From: JAZQNF01 sp045641505
GTDB taxonomy: Bacteria; Bacillota; Clostridia; Lachnospirales; Bianqueaceae
Assembly (NCBI GenBank): GCA_045641505.1
Contig: JAZUHB010000092.1
Coordinates: forward strand, 1-35,385
Direction: 5' to 3'
Length of the DNA stretch: 35,385 bases
The position numbers and the translations under genes are program-made. This document shows positions 6,796 to 15,040 of this stretch, piece after piece. How positions within the stretch are numbered: the first letter of the stretch is position 1; every line of letters starts with the position of its first letter. The notes under the pieces are model-generated. The model worked only from the letters and a program-made list of their open reading frames with translations, did no database searches and had not been told where the DNA came from.

Positions 6796-8400
6796 TTATC
6801 GGATGATGGCTGAGGTCCGGCCCGAAAGAGTGAGCCCGCCCTTCCGAAGCGACGCCTCGCCCTCGCCGGCGAAGCCGCGCAGGACCTTGCCGAGGCCGGA
6901 GACGTCCACGGTCACCTCGGTGCTGCCGAGGTTGTGGATCACATAGACCGTCGAGCCCTCATACGTGAAGCGCAGCCCCGCCACGGCGGAATTTCCGAAA
7001 TAGACCGCGGAGACCTCGCCCCGGGCAATCTCGGGATTCGCGGCGCGCAGCGCCAGCAGCTTCTTGTAATGGGTGAAAAGACTGTCGTCCTTCCCGACCT
7101 GGGAAAGGACCGTCCCGTTGATCTGATTCTGCCCGGAGTAGCTCGCCGAGCCGGGATCGCGGACCGTGTCGCCGTCGCCCCAGAGCATCGCGAGCCGGCG
7201 GTTCGCGTCGGACATCGAGCTGCCGCGGCTTCCCTTCATGCCGATCTCCTCGCCGTAATAGAGGAAGGGGCTGCCGCTGTACAGAAGGTACAGGTTCGCG
7301 GCCATCTGCATCTGCCCGTTCGAGACGGAGAAGTAGCCGGCGCAGCGGTCCATGTCATGGTTCGAGAGGAAGGGACGGAGAATCGCGTCCGGATTCTTCG
7401 AGTGAATCAGATTGTAGTAATAGGCGGCGCTCGTGACGAAATACTCCGCGTCCTTCATCAGGACGGCCGAGCCGACGTAGCCCTCCGCCTGACTGAAGGG
7501 GAAGTCGAAGCAGCCGATCGCCTGATCGTAGAGCGCGATGCTCTCCTGAGCGGACCAGTTCTCGCCCACCAGGTAGACGTCGCTCTTCACGCTTTCGGCC
7601 ATCGCGCGCAGGCGCCGGAGCACCTCCACGTTCTTCCCGTCGTCACCGTAGCAGAAATATTTGACCGCGTCGAGGCGGAAGCCGTCGATGCCCACGTCGC
7701 TGAGCCAGAAGGAAAAGATCTTGCCGATCTCCTCCCAGACGGCCTCGCAATCGTAGTTCAGCTCCGGCATGCCGCTGTCGAAGTTGCCCTCGTAGTACCA
7801 GTCCCGCCCCTCGGGATCGGTGGCGAAATAGTACCAGCCGCCGCCCGTATGCTCGGTGGAGACCGAGTAGAAATCGTAGTAGCGGCTCAGCGCGTCGCCC
7901 TCGCTGCGGGCCTTCTGCGCGGCCGTGAACCAGGGATGGTATTTCGAGGTGTGGTTCAGCACCAAGTCGATGATCAGCGTCATGCCCCGCTCGTGGCAGG
8001 CGGCGGCGAGCTCTTTCATGTCGTCCACCGTGCCGTAGGAGCTGTCGACCTTCGTGTAGCCCGTCACGTCGTACTTGTGATAGGAAGGGCTCGGGTTGAT
8101 CGGCATCAGCCAGAGGCCCTCGACGCCGAGGCTCTTCCCGCTCGCGGGATCGCCGTCGTTGAGGTAGTCCAGCCGGTCGATGAGCCCCCGCAGGTCGCCC
8201 TTTCCGTCGCCGTTTCCGTCGGAGAAGGAGCCCACGAAGATCTCATAGAATACGCGGTTCTGATCGCTCACGGCGGCCGGCGCAAGCTCCCCGGTAAGCC
8301 GGAGGGCTTTTTCCTTCTGCCGGATCGACGGCCGGCAGCCCGCGAGGATCAGACAGAAACAGAGGACCAGGACGGCCCCGTACCGGAGGATGAGCTTCAT
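6796..8400 (-). CDS. GH13 alpha-amylase family lipoprotein
   Basis: 534 residues with a lipobox LAGC (Cys 22), so it is anchored outside the membrane. The GH13 barrel begins at FYEIFVGSFSDGNGDGKGDL (51-70), the usual family I entry with a probable calcium site. Region I is DLVLNH (145-150). The nucleophile is D244 in GFRLDAVKYF, the acid/base is E280 in VGENW, and the transition-state Asp is D349 in SNHD. A short C-terminal beta domain follows from about 460. It should cut alpha-1,4-glucans into maltodextrins for the transporter encoded just upstream. The ATG lies one base after the malG stop, so translation is probably coupled. Amylase versus neopullulanase specificity cannot be read safely. 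Confidence 0.92.
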   Translation of the reverse strand: MKLILRYGAVLVLCFCLILAGCRPSIRQKEKALRLTGELAPAAVSDQNRVFYEIFVGSFSDGNGDGKGDLRGLIDRLDYLNDGDPASGKSLGVEGLWLMPINPSPSYHKYDVTGYTKVDSSYGTVDDMKELAAACHERGMTLIIDLVLNHTSKYHPWFTAAQKARSEGDALSRYYDFYSVSTEHTGGGWYYFATDPEGRDWYYEGNFDSGMPELNYDCEAVWEEIGKIFSFWLSDVGIDGFRLDAVKYFCYGDDGKNVEVLRRLRAMAESVKSDVYLVGENWSAQESIALYDQAIGCFDFPFSQAEGYVGSAVLMKDAEYFVTSAAYYYNLIHSKNPDAILRPFLSNHDMDRCAGYFSVSNGQMQMAANLYLLYSGSPFLYYGEEIGMKGSRGSSMSDANRRLAMLWGDGDTVRDPGSASYSGQNQINGTVLSQVGKDDSLFTHYKKLLALRAANPEIARGEVSAVYFGNSAVAGLRFTYEGSTVYVIHNLGSTEVTVDVSGLGKVLRGFAGEGEASLRKGGLTLSGRTSAIIR

Positions 8401-8401
8401 A

Positions 8402-9289
8402 TCAGCCCTTCACGGCGCCGGCGGTCGCGCCCTCGATGTAATAATTCTGCAGCAGCAGGAACAGGGTCACGATGGGGATCGCGACGCAGACGCAGCCCGC
8501 CGCAAAAGTCGTGAACACGTTGTTGTCCATGTGGGCGGAGTACAGCATCTGATAGAGGCCCACGGCGACGGTGTGCAGCTCCTTGTTCTCCTGTCCCATG
8601 ACCACACGGGCGAAGATGAAGTCCATCCAGGGACCGGTGAAGGCCAGGAGCGCCGTGTAGATGATGATGGGCTTGCTGATCGGGATGATGATCTTCGTGA
8701 AGATCTGGGCGTGGGTCGCGCCCTCGAGCTTCGCGGATTCGACCAGCGCGTTCGGGATCGTGTCGAAGTAGCCCTTCGCCACGTAGAAGCCGAGGCCGGC
8801 GCCGGCGGAATAGCAGAGGATCAGCGCGAAGAGCGACTGGGTGATGCCCAGCGCCTTCAGGATGAAGTAGATGGCGACCATGCTCATGAAGCCGGGGAAC
8901 AGGCCGAGGATCATCGCCAGGTTCATGAACGCCTTGCGGCCCTTGAAGCGGATCTTGCTCATCACGTAGGCGGTGGACAGGGTCAGCGCGGTGGAGAGCA
9001 CGCAGGAGCAGACGGAAACGATCAGCGTGTTCAGCATCTGCCGCGGAAACTGGGTCTCGGTGAAAAGCTTCTTGAAATTCGCGAGGCCGAACTGCTTCGG
9101 CCAGTAGTTCGAAACGACCGTGCCGATCAGATCGCCCGAGGCGTTGTACTCGGTCCGGAAGGCGTTCAGGATGATCCAGAGGATCGGGTAGAGCCAGATC
9201 AGGGAAAGGAGGATCAGGGCCGCGTAGGTGAAAACGTCGCCGGCGATGCGGGCCGCGCGGGCGCTGCGGGTCTTTTTCGTTTTGCTCAT
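8402..9289 (-). CDS. malG: Maltodextrin ABC transporter permease, MalG-like
   Basis: 295 residues with six predicted membrane helices. The ATPase-coupling EAA loop is visible as ESAKLEGATHAQIFTKIIIP near residue 190. The C terminus ends in a hydrophobic helix plus LLLQNYYIEGATAGAVKG, typical of MalG (GLTAGGVKG-type ending). It starts inside the malF stop (ATGA, 9286-9289). It pairs with MalF to form the membrane channel; the ATPase subunit is not encoded here. Maltodextrin specificity is supported by the adjoining amylase gene. Confidence 0.9.
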   Translation of the reverse strand: MSKTKKTRSARAARIAGDVFTYAALILLSLIWLYPILWIILNAFRTEYNASGDLIGTVVSNYWPKQFGLANFKKLFTETQFPRQMLNTLIVSVCSCVLSTALTLSTAYVMSKIRFKGRKAFMNLAMILGLFPGFMSMVAIYFILKALGITQSLFALILCYSAGAGLGFYVAKGYFDTIPNALVESAKLEGATHAQIFTKIIIPISKPIIIYTALLAFTGPWMDFIFARVVMGQENKELHTVAVGLYQMLYSAHMDNNVFTTFAAGCVCVAIPIVTLFLLLQNYYIEGATAGAVKG

Positions 9290-10725
9290 TGGAACGTATC
9301 CTCCTCCTTGTAGGATTTGCTGCGCCGGTAGGTGATCAGCGTGATCGTGGCGGTGCAGAGGAAGGTCAGGATGCCGATGACCGCGCCCACATTATAGAGG
9401 GAGTTGTCGATGGTCAGCTTGTACAGCCAGGTGACCAGCAGGTCGGTCTTGCCGGCCTTGTAGCCTGCCACCGCCGGGCCGCCGCCCGTCAGCATGAAGA
9501 TGATGTTGAAGGAGGTGATGTTCCCGATGAAGCTGGAAATCAGGTACGGCGTCGTGATGAAGAAGATATAGGGGAAGGTGATCTTCGCGAACATCTTGAT
9601 CGGGCCGGCGCCGTCGATGCGGGCCGCCTCGTACATGTCCTGCGGGATGTTCATCAGGATGCCGCTGGTCATCAGCATCGTGTAGGGGATGCCGATCCAC
9701 ATGTTCACCATGATGATGGAGAACTTGATGAAGATGTCGTTGCTCCAGACCTTGCCGGAGGGCGCGAGCATGTAGTCGAGGCCGAAGAAATCGACCGGGA
9801 CCTTGCTGATTCCGCTCTCCACCAGGAAGGTGTTGACGGGGCCGGAGAAGGACAGGAGGTTGCGGATCGCGAGCAGCGAGATGAACTGCGGAATCGCGAT
9901 GGTCAGGATGAACACGGTGCGGAAGATCTTCTTGCCCTTGATGCCCTTGCGGTTGATCAGGAGCGCCAGGAGGATGCCGCCGAAGTAGCAGGTCCCGGTC
10001 GCGAAAAAGGCCCAGCAGAGGGTCCAGCCGGCGACGGGCAGGAAGCGCGCGCCGATTTCGCTGTCGGGCTGGGTGAAGAGCGAGACGAAGTTCTCGAGGC
10101 CCACCCAGTCGAAGAACACCTGGCCGTTCGCGTTGGCGTAGTCGGTGAAGGCGATCAGGATCATGTAGAGGGTGGGGAGCACGGTGAAGAGCAGCACGCC
10201 CACGATGGTCGGCGCGAGCATCGTCTTGTGGAAATCCTCGTCGCCCATCCGCGCCAGATCCTCCCGGAACGTGCGGGGCTTTCTGCCGCCGCGCTTCGCG
10301 AGGTCCGCCTCGTAGGAGCTTTGCACCGCCGCGTTCCAGATGACCAGGAACAGGGCGATTACGCCGATGGTGACCACGCCGAAGAGCAGCATCAGCATGG
10401 AGTTGTCGCCGATGATGACCTTCAGTTTGATCTCGTCGAAGCCGCCGGGGTTGGTGCCCAGGGTGATCAGGTTCGCCAGGGCCTTGCCGCCCAGGGGCGT
10501 CCCGTTCACTTCGGGGCAGAGGATCATGAAGGCGAGGAACGCGAGCTGGCAGAGGAAGAACAGAATGCCCTTCACGATCTGCCCGTTGCAGAGGTTCCCG
10601 ACGCCCATAATCAGGTGCGAAATCTTCGTGCCGACGCTGCCGTCGGTAAAGCGGGTCCCGAGACAGCGGAAGAAGGCCGCGATGCCCTTGCCCGCTCTCA
10701 CGAAGACGTTCCCTTTCTTAGCCAT
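9286..10725 (-). CDS. malF: Maltodextrin ABC transporter permease, MalF-like
   Basis: 479 residues, longer than most family permeases because an N-terminal part with extra membrane helices (about 30-140) precedes the core, as in MalF. The EAA loop reads EAARIDGAGPIKMFAKITFP, the textbook form. The segment between helices carries the usual periplasm-side sequence up to GLENFVSLFTQPD. AGGAG lies 9 bases before the ATG at 10725, 17 bases after the malE stop. It forms a heterodimer with the MalG-like permease. Confidence 0.9.
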   Translation of the reverse strand: MAKKGNVFVRAGKGIAAFFRCLGTRFTDGSVGTKISHLIMGVGNLCNGQIVKGILFFLCQLAFLAFMILCPEVNGTPLGGKALANLITLGTNPGGFDEIKLKVIIGDNSMLMLLFGVVTIGVIALFLVIWNAAVQSSYEADLAKRGGRKPRTFREDLARMGDEDFHKTMLAPTIVGVLLFTVLPTLYMILIAFTDYANANGQVFFDWVGLENFVSLFTQPDSEIGARFLPVAGWTLCWAFFATGTCYFGGILLALLINRKGIKGKKIFRTVFILTIAIPQFISLLAIRNLLSFSGPVNTFLVESGISKVPVDFFGLDYMLAPSGKVWSNDIFIKFSIIMVNMWIGIPYTMLMTSGILMNIPQDMYEAARIDGAGPIKMFAKITFPYIFFITTPYLISSFIGNITSFNIIFMLTGGGPAVAGYKAGKTDLLVTWLYKLTIDNSLYNVGAVIGILTFLCTATITLITYRRSKSYKEEDTFQ

Positions 10726-10742
10726 CGCTCATTCTCCTGCGG

Positions 10743-12092
10743 TCAGTTTGCTTTGCCGGTCTTCCAGATGGTCTCGATGCGGGCCAGACAGGCCTTCATC
10801 TCGTCGAGGGTGGTGTAGGCCTCCGTCTGGGTGGCGGTATCGTAACGGTTGATCAGATCCATGAAGATATCGGGGGCGCCGCTGGAGTAGTAGAACTGGT
10901 TGGCGAACTTATGGGCGGCAAAGGGCTGGGGGATGCCGTAGCCGGCCATGGAGACCTGCATCGCGGCGAGCTTCGCCTCGTTGCTGTCGAGCTTCATCGC
11001 GGCGAATTCCTCCGCGGCGTTCTTGTAGGCGGGCAGGTTGTTGCACTGCTCGAAGGACTGCTCCTGCACTTCCTTGGAGGAAAGGAACAGCATGATCTTG
11101 TCGAGCCAGGCGTGCTTCTCGTCGTCCACGTAGGCGCTCTTCACGAGGACCTTGCAGTCGGCGAAGGTGCCGGAACGGAACTCGGTGCCGGCGGGGATGG
11201 AGGTGCCCTCCACGTCCTCCGCGGTCACGGTGAAGGTGGGCAGCAGCGTGATGCCGAGGTCGTCGCCCAGGGCGGTCTTCACGCTCTGGAACTTCCAGGC
11301 GCCGCCGACCAGGGACAGAACCTTGCCGTCCGCCAGCAGGGTCGCGAAATCATCGGTGCCCTTGAAGGAGCCGCCGTTGGGATCCGCGAAGAAGCGCTGA
11401 CCCCAGCGCAGCACGGAGAGCGTGTCATCGCCGGAGCAGTAGCAGTCATTCAGCACGCCGTCCACATAGAGACGGAGCGTGGAGCTGTTCTCGGGCAGCT
11501 GACGCGCCAGCAGCAGATAGGAGAAGTTGTAGCCGTCGTTGCCCATGACGGTGCAGGCCTTGACGTCGGGACCCGCCGCGGCGGCCGCCTCGGTGATGCC
11601 CTCCCAGGTCTTCACCTGCTCCTCGCTGACCAGGGCCTTGTTGTAGAACAGCACCAGGGCCTGGGAGATGTAGGGCACGGCGAACACGTAGCTGCGGTCG
11701 TTGATCTTGCTGGTGATGACCTGACGGAAGCTCTCGGAGTTGTCCGCTTCGATCTGGGCCAGCAGCGCGGAATCGGTGACGGGCGCGATGACGGGGCTCG
11801 TTCCGATCAGCTTGGCGAGGTTGTCGTGGGGCACGGTGAAGATGTCGGCGCCCGCCTCGGGATCATTCAGGAACGACGCGGCAGCGGAGCTGGAGTCCAC
11901 GCCCTTGACGACGATCTGATAGGGGACCTCATTGTCGGTTTTATACTGATCCAGCAGCCCCTGATAGAACTCGGCGGATTCCTCGCCGACCCACACGGTG
12001 ATGGTGGGCGCTTCCTTTTTGCAGGCTGCGGTAAAGAGCATGGGGCAGACGAGCGCGGCCGCGAGGACCAGCGCCAGAACGCGTTTTTTCAT
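10743..12092 (-). CDS. malE: Maltodextrin-binding lipoprotein, MalE-like
   Basis: 449 residues. A signal peptide ends in FTAAC, with lipidated Cys about residue 24, giving a membrane-tethered solute-binding protein of the family 1 sugar binders. Typical features follow: ITVWVGEESAEFYQGLLDQY, then DIFTVPHDNLAKLI and YVFAVPYISQALVLFYNKAL, the hinge and binding region found in MalE/MdxE. The ATG at 12092 is preferred over one 15 codons upstream because GGAGG sits 6 bases before it and the signal peptide begins there. First gene of the mal operon, directly behind the promoter at 12140-12168. Confidence 0.92.
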   Translation of the reverse strand: MKKRVLALVLAAALVCPMLFTAACKKEAPTITVWVGEESAEFYQGLLDQYKTDNEVPYQIVVKGVDSSSAAASFLNDPEAGADIFTVPHDNLAKLIGTSPVIAPVTDSALLAQIEADNSESFRQVITSKINDRSYVFAVPYISQALVLFYNKALVSEEQVKTWEGITEAAAAAGPDVKACTVMGNDGYNFSYLLLARQLPENSSTLRLYVDGVLNDCYCSGDDTLSVLRWGQRFFADPNGGSFKGTDDFATLLADGKVLSLVGGAWKFQSVKTALGDDLGITLLPTFTVTAEDVEGTSIPAGTEFRSGTFADCKVLVKSAYVDDEKHAWLDKIMLFLSSKEVQEQSFEQCNNLPAYKNAAEEFAAMKLDSNEAKLAAMQVSMAGYGIPQPFAAHKFANQFYYSSGAPDIFMDLINRYDTATQTEAYTTLDEMKACLARIETIWKTGKAN

Positions 12093-12139
12093 GGTTGACC
12101 TCCGATATTTGGACACGAAATGGGTAAGTTTGTGCAAAA

Positions 12140-12179
12140 AGTATACATTACTCAGTTGAAAATTGCAACATATTTGTTG
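12140..12179 (-). promoter_or_regulatory. mal operon promoter with a possible operator
   Basis: On the minus strand TTGCAA (12168-12163) and TATACT (12145-12140) are 17 bp apart. CAACA-N4-TGTTG (12166-12179) overlaps the -35 and is a weak candidate for a LacI-family operator. Confidence 0.78.
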
Positions 12180-12191
12180 ATTTTGGACAAT

Positions 12192-12249
12192 GAGGCGCCG
12201 CCAAGGCGGCGTTCGGATACTGTTCTGCGAGGCGCCGCCAAGGCGGCGT
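12192..12249. repeat. Pair of identical 21-bp palindromic direct repeats upstream of the mal promoter
   Basis: GAGGCGCCGCCAAGGCGGCGT occurs at 12192-12212 and again at 12229-12249, 37 bp apart start to start. Each contains the palindrome CGCCGCC-AA-GGCGGCG. They lie about 25 bp upstream of the -35 box, a spacing that would suit activator sites, but they could also be mobile hairpin repeats. The flanking bases differ. Confidence 0.8.
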
Positions 12250-12289
12250 GAAAAGTGCCTTCCTGACTGGCCAAACCTGGGGCTTCGGC

Positions 12290-12425
12290 CGGTAAAATCT
12301 TTTCAAAAAACGTACACTCCAAAAAAGCGGCGAGCTAAACGGGTAGTTTAACTCGCCACTTCCAGGAATTACGGGTCGAAAATTTACAGGATTTGCCAAA
12401 ACCGGCACTTTTATGCACTTTTCAG
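12290..12425. repeat. Dispersed intergenic hairpin repeat, copy A
   Basis: The segment TTTTCAAAAAACGTAC followed by CCAAAAAAGCGGCGAGC matches 20675-20705 in the same orientation. The part GGCAAATCCTG with AAGTGCATAAAAG (read on the minus strand, 12400-12425) matches 20813-20845. The central palindrome is listed separately as a terminator. No gene is seen between 12093 and 12441. Confidence 0.7.
12321..12360 (-). terminator. Terminator of the sodium:solute symporter gene, built from the hairpin repeat
   Basis: GCGGCGAGCTAAAC (12327-12340) pairs with GTTTAACTCGCCAC (12346-12359) with two mismatches. On the minus strand six T residues (12326-12321) follow. It is about 80 bases past the symporter stop. 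Confidence 0.75.
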
Positions 12426-12441
12426 AGCCTTGCGCGTGATC

Positions 12442-14001
12442 TCACGCCCCCAGATGCTCGGTGATCTCGACGTTCCGCTTCTCGTCGTAGCAGGCAAACA
12501 CCGCCTCCGTGCCGAGGGGACGGAAGCGCTTCGTGAAGCAGCTGACGAGCGGCACCAAAACGAGGCCGCCGACCATCGCGAAGACGCCGGAGAAAATCGA
12601 GTTGCGGAAGACGAAGGAGAAAAGCCGGCTGCCCGACACATCCAGAAGCCCCAGCGAGATCAGCAGCTGCACGCACTCCAGGCCGACGCCCCAGACGAAG
12701 GAGACCCAGACCGCGGGGCGGCTGATCCGCTTGCTGTAGAGCCCGTAGAGGAACGGGGCCAGGAACGCGCCGGCCAGCGCGCCCCAGGAGACGCCCATCA
12801 TCTGCGCGATGAAGATGCTCTTGTTCGAGACCTGGCGGATGGCGATCAGCGCGGAGATCACGATGAAGACCAGGATGAACGCGCGCATCAGGAGCATCTT
12901 GCGCTTCTCGGGCAGCTCCTTGCGGGAGAGCGGCGCGATGAAGTCGAGCGTCAGCGTGGAAGAGCTGGTCAGGACCAGCGAGGAAAGCGTGCTCATCGAG
13001 GCGGAAAGGACCAGCACGATGACGACGCCGATCAGGAAGGGCGAGAGCGTCGAGAGCATCTGCGGGATGATCGCGTCGAAGCCCTCGGCCGCGACGTCGA
13101 CCGGGTACAGGCGCCCGAAGCCGCCGAGGAAGTAGCAGCCGCCGGCGACCACGATGGCGAAAAGGGTCGAGATGACGGTGCCCTTCTTGACCGCGTCCTC
13201 GTTCTTGATGGCGTAGAACTTGCCGACCATCTGGGGCAGGCCCCAGGTACCGAGCGAGGTCAGGATGACGACGAAGAACAGGAAGACCGGGTCGGCGCCC
13301 AGGAACGAGGCGTACTGCCAGCCGCCGTTCGCGGAGGTCGCCAGCTGCTCGATCGCGGCGTTCAGGCCGCCGTTGTCGCCGAGAACCGCGGCGATGACGG
13401 CCACGATGCCGAAGAGCATCAGAAGCCCCTGGATGAAATCGTTCAGGGCGGTCGCCATGTAGCCGCCGATGACGACGTAGCTGCCGGTCAGGACGGCCAT
13501 GATGATGACGCAGACCGCGTAGTCGACGCCCGGGAAGGCCATCGCGAACAGGCGCGACAGGCCGTTGTAGAGCGACGCGGTGTAGGGGATCAGGAAGATG
13601 AAAATGATGATGGAGGACGCGATCTTCAGGGCGCTGCTCTCGAAGCGGGTCCCAAAGAACTCGGGCATCGTCTTGGAGCCCAGGAAATTCGTCATGATGC
13701 GCGTCCGGCGGCCGAGCACCAGCCACGCGAGCAGCGAGCCGATGAAGGAGTTGCCGAGGCCGATCCAGGTCGACGCGAGGCCGAAGTTCCAGCCGAACTG
13801 GCCGGCGTAGCCGACGAAGATGACCGCAGAGAAATAGGAGGTGCCGAAGGCGAAGGCGCTCAGCCACGGCCCGACGTTGCGTGAGCCGAGCACGAAGCCG
13901 GCCACGTCGCCGGCGTGCTTCTTGGAGCGGATGCCGATGAAGAGCATCAGGGCGAAAAAGAGAACGGTCATTATCAGGGTGACGATCATGGTGGGTGTCA
14001 T
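12442..14001 (-). CDS. Sodium:solute symporter (SSS/PutP family), possible aromatic amino acid importer
   Basis: 519 residues, about 13 predicted membrane helices, the size of PutP-type Na+ symporters. Family marks are FAFGTSYFSAVIFVGYAG in helices 2-3, GGYMATALNDFIQGLLML in helix 5-6, and a Ser-rich helix 9 STLSSLVLTSSSTLTLD, where the Na+ site lies in PutP. The ATG at 14001 is preferred over an in-frame ATG at 14097: the extension is Arg/His-rich, crosses the terminator hairpin, and GGAAAGGAA precedes 14001. The gene has its own promoter, a leader peptide rich in Tyr and Phe, and an attenuator, so aromatic amino acids (Tyr most likely) are suggested as cargo. Family members also move proline, sugars and monocarboxylates, so cargo is inference. 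Confidence 0.9.
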   Translation of the reverse strand: MTPTMIVTLIMTVLFFALMLFIGIRSKKHAGDVAGFVLGSRNVGPWLSAFAFGTSYFSAVIFVGYAGQFGWNFGLASTWIGLGNSFIGSLLAWLVLGRRTRIMTNFLGSKTMPEFFGTRFESSALKIASSIIIFIFLIPYTASLYNGLSRLFAMAFPGVDYAVCVIIMAVLTGSYVVIGGYMATALNDFIQGLLMLFGIVAVIAAVLGDNGGLNAAIEQLATSANGGWQYASFLGADPVFLFFVVILTSLGTWGLPQMVGKFYAIKNEDAVKKGTVISTLFAIVVAGGCYFLGGFGRLYPVDVAAEGFDAIIPQMLSTLSPFLIGVVIVLVLSASMSTLSSLVLTSSSTLTLDFIAPLSRKELPEKRKMLLMRAFILVFIVISALIAIRQVSNKSIFIAQMMGVSWGALAGAFLAPFLYGLYSKRISRPAVWVSFVWGVGLECVQLLISLGLLDVSGSRLFSFVFRNSIFSGVFAMVGGLVLVPLVSCFTKRFRPLGTEAVFACYDEKRNVEITEHLGA

Positions 14002-14044
14002 GGCTTGGTGTTCCTTTCCTGCGTGATGATGAGAAAATGAAAAA

Positions 14045-14065
14045 CGGACCGGTCGGCCCGGTCCG
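14045..14065 (-). terminator. Attenuator terminator in the symporter leader
   Basis: Minus-strand CGGACCGG (14065-14058) and CCGGTCCG (14052-14045) form a perfect 8-bp stem with loop GCCGA, followed by TTTTTCATTTTC. It lies before the symporter ATG and after its promoter, so it can only act by premature termination. Upstream, GCCTGC (14130-14125, inside the leader peptide) pairs with GCAGGC (14111-14106), and the latter region (GGCCGGT) can instead pair with ACCGGGCC of the terminator with one bulge, an antiterminator. Confidence 0.82.
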
Positions 14066-14115
14066 CGCAAAGCAAGTGAAATCCTGTTTTGCCGCACGAA
14101 AACCGGCCTGCTCTC

Positions 14116-14169
14116 TTATCCGGGGCAGGCGTAATAATATCGGCGGGCGAAAAAGGCGGATGTGTTCAT
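14116..14169 (-). CDS. Leader peptide with Phe-Phe and Tyr-Tyr-Tyr
   Basis: 17 codons translate to MNTSAFFARRYYYACPG and end in TAA. AAAGGA ends 6 bases before the ATG. The reading frame lies about 90 bases after the predicted transcription start and 50 bases before the terminator stem. Five of 17 residues are aromatic. The three Tyr codons come immediately before the GCC TGC codons that form strand 1 of the leader hairpin, so a ribosome stalled for Tyr-tRNA would mask strand 1 and favour the antiterminator. The Phe codons lie further upstream and should matter less. No T-box motif is present in the leader. Confidence 0.75.
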   Translation of the reverse strand: MNTSAFFARRYYYACPG

Positions 14170-14264
14170 GGGGAATCCTTTCGGGGGAGATAATCGGGTG
14201 CAGGGAGGGAGGAGCGGAGTCCGTCTCGCTGCAACGCGTTAATGTATTGAATTAACATGGGGGA

Positions 14265-14293
14265 ATTGTAGCCTCTTTTCGGCCGCTTGTCAA
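14265..14293 (-). promoter_or_regulatory. Promoter of the symporter attenuator transcript
   Basis: On the minus strand a perfect TTGACA (14293-14288), a 17-bp spacer and TACAAT (14270-14265). The start site should be near 14257, giving a leader of about 255 bases. Confidence 0.85.
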
Positions 14294-14301
14294 GAGGAAG
14301 A

Positions 14302-14430
14302 GGCAAAATGCAGCTGATTTTCGATGCTTGCTCGAGACAGAGCCAAAATGCAGCCGGTTTTCGACCGTTGCCGGGGACAAGAGCCGAAAAGAAGCCGGTT
14401 TTCGATGGTTGCTCGAGACAGAGCCAAAAT
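14302..14430. repeat. 40-41-bp tandem repeat, about 3.2 copies
   Basis: Units start at 14302, 14342, 14383 and 14423. The shared core is GCCAAAATGCAGCCGGTTTTC followed by GA and GTTGCTCGAGACAGA-like sequence. Units 1 and 3 agree better with each other than with unit 2. They lie immediately upstream of the symporter promoter. No gene is visible. Confidence 0.8.
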
Positions 14431-14499
14431 TATTGCCGACTTTGTGCTTCGGGCCCGGCCCGGATGCATCGAGTGGAGCAAATCTGATTTTTGATGCCG

Positions 14500-14534
14500 T
14501 TTTCCTCCCTTTTTCGAGGCCAAAAGGAGGAAAA
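14500..14534. repeat. 9-bp perfect inverted repeat
   Basis: TTTTCCTCC (14500-14508) and GGAGGAAAA (14526-14534) form a hairpin; a further TTTCCTCC follows at 14553. It lies in the non-coding stretch between the tandem repeat and the second MITE-like copy. It has no clear terminator tail. Confidence 0.6.
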
Positions 14535-14607
14535 GTGCTTTTTTCAGAGCTGTTTCCTCCTTTTCGCTCGCAAAAAGGGAGCAAATGGATGCGTCCGGGT
14601 CGGACCG

Positions 14608-14825
14608 ATAGGTGGAAACGGCCGATTCTGGATGAAAAAACCACAAAATCTGAACCGCGATAGGTGTAAACGCACCGAAAAACGGAAAAACACTCAACTG
14701 CCGGATTGGATTGTGGTTTTTTTACCCCGGGAAAGTGATTTCCACCTATTTCATTTGAAAAATGTGGTTTTTTTCGCCCCTGAAAAGTGATTTCCACTCA
14801 ATTTCAATTGCGGCGGCGGCTTTCG
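14608..14825. repeat. MITE-like dispersed element, copy 2
   Basis: Aligns from end to end with 80-297 in the same orientation. Its left end reads ATAGGTGGAAACG and then GAAAAAACCACAAA. The reverse complement of its right end reads GAGTGGAAATC and then GAAAAAAACCACA. Where copy 1 has GTGTAAA at both ends, copy 2 has GTGGAAA at both ends, so the two ends have changed together. Open frames through it lack ribosome binding sites. Confidence 0.8.
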
Positions 14826-14936
14826 TCTACGAAAAAGAATGAGCCGGGTCCCTGGTCTCTCGGTTTTTGCTCCCGATTGTGGACAAATTGGGAGGAAAAT
14901 GAGAAAAACGGAGGTGGTTCACTCCCAATGACCCGT

Positions 14937-15030
14937 GGCCCGGAGCGCAGAAAGCCGCCTGCGGCGCGAAGCGCAGGAAGCCGCCTGCGGCGCGAAGCGC
15001 AGGAAGCCACCCGCGGCCCGGAGCGCTCCC
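14937..15030. repeat. 26-bp GC-rich tandem repeat, over three copies
   Basis: GCGCAG-starting units at 14945, 14971 and 14997, and a partial one at 15023, period 26. The core is AAGCGCAGGAAGCCGCCTGC. As with copy 1 of the MITE-like element, a GC-rich tandem repeat lies close to its right side, though the unit is different. Confidence 0.85.
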
Positions 15031-15040
15031 CCCTCCGCAC

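Noticed and set aside
14002..14260. T-box riboswitch before the symporter
   Set aside because: No T-box sequence of the AGGGTGGNACCGCG type and no Stem I motifs are visible; the leader peptide explains the region better.
14252..14797. 181-residue minus-strand gene
   Set aside because: It runs through the symporter promoter, the tandem repeat and the MITE-like element; the protein merely reflects those repeats.
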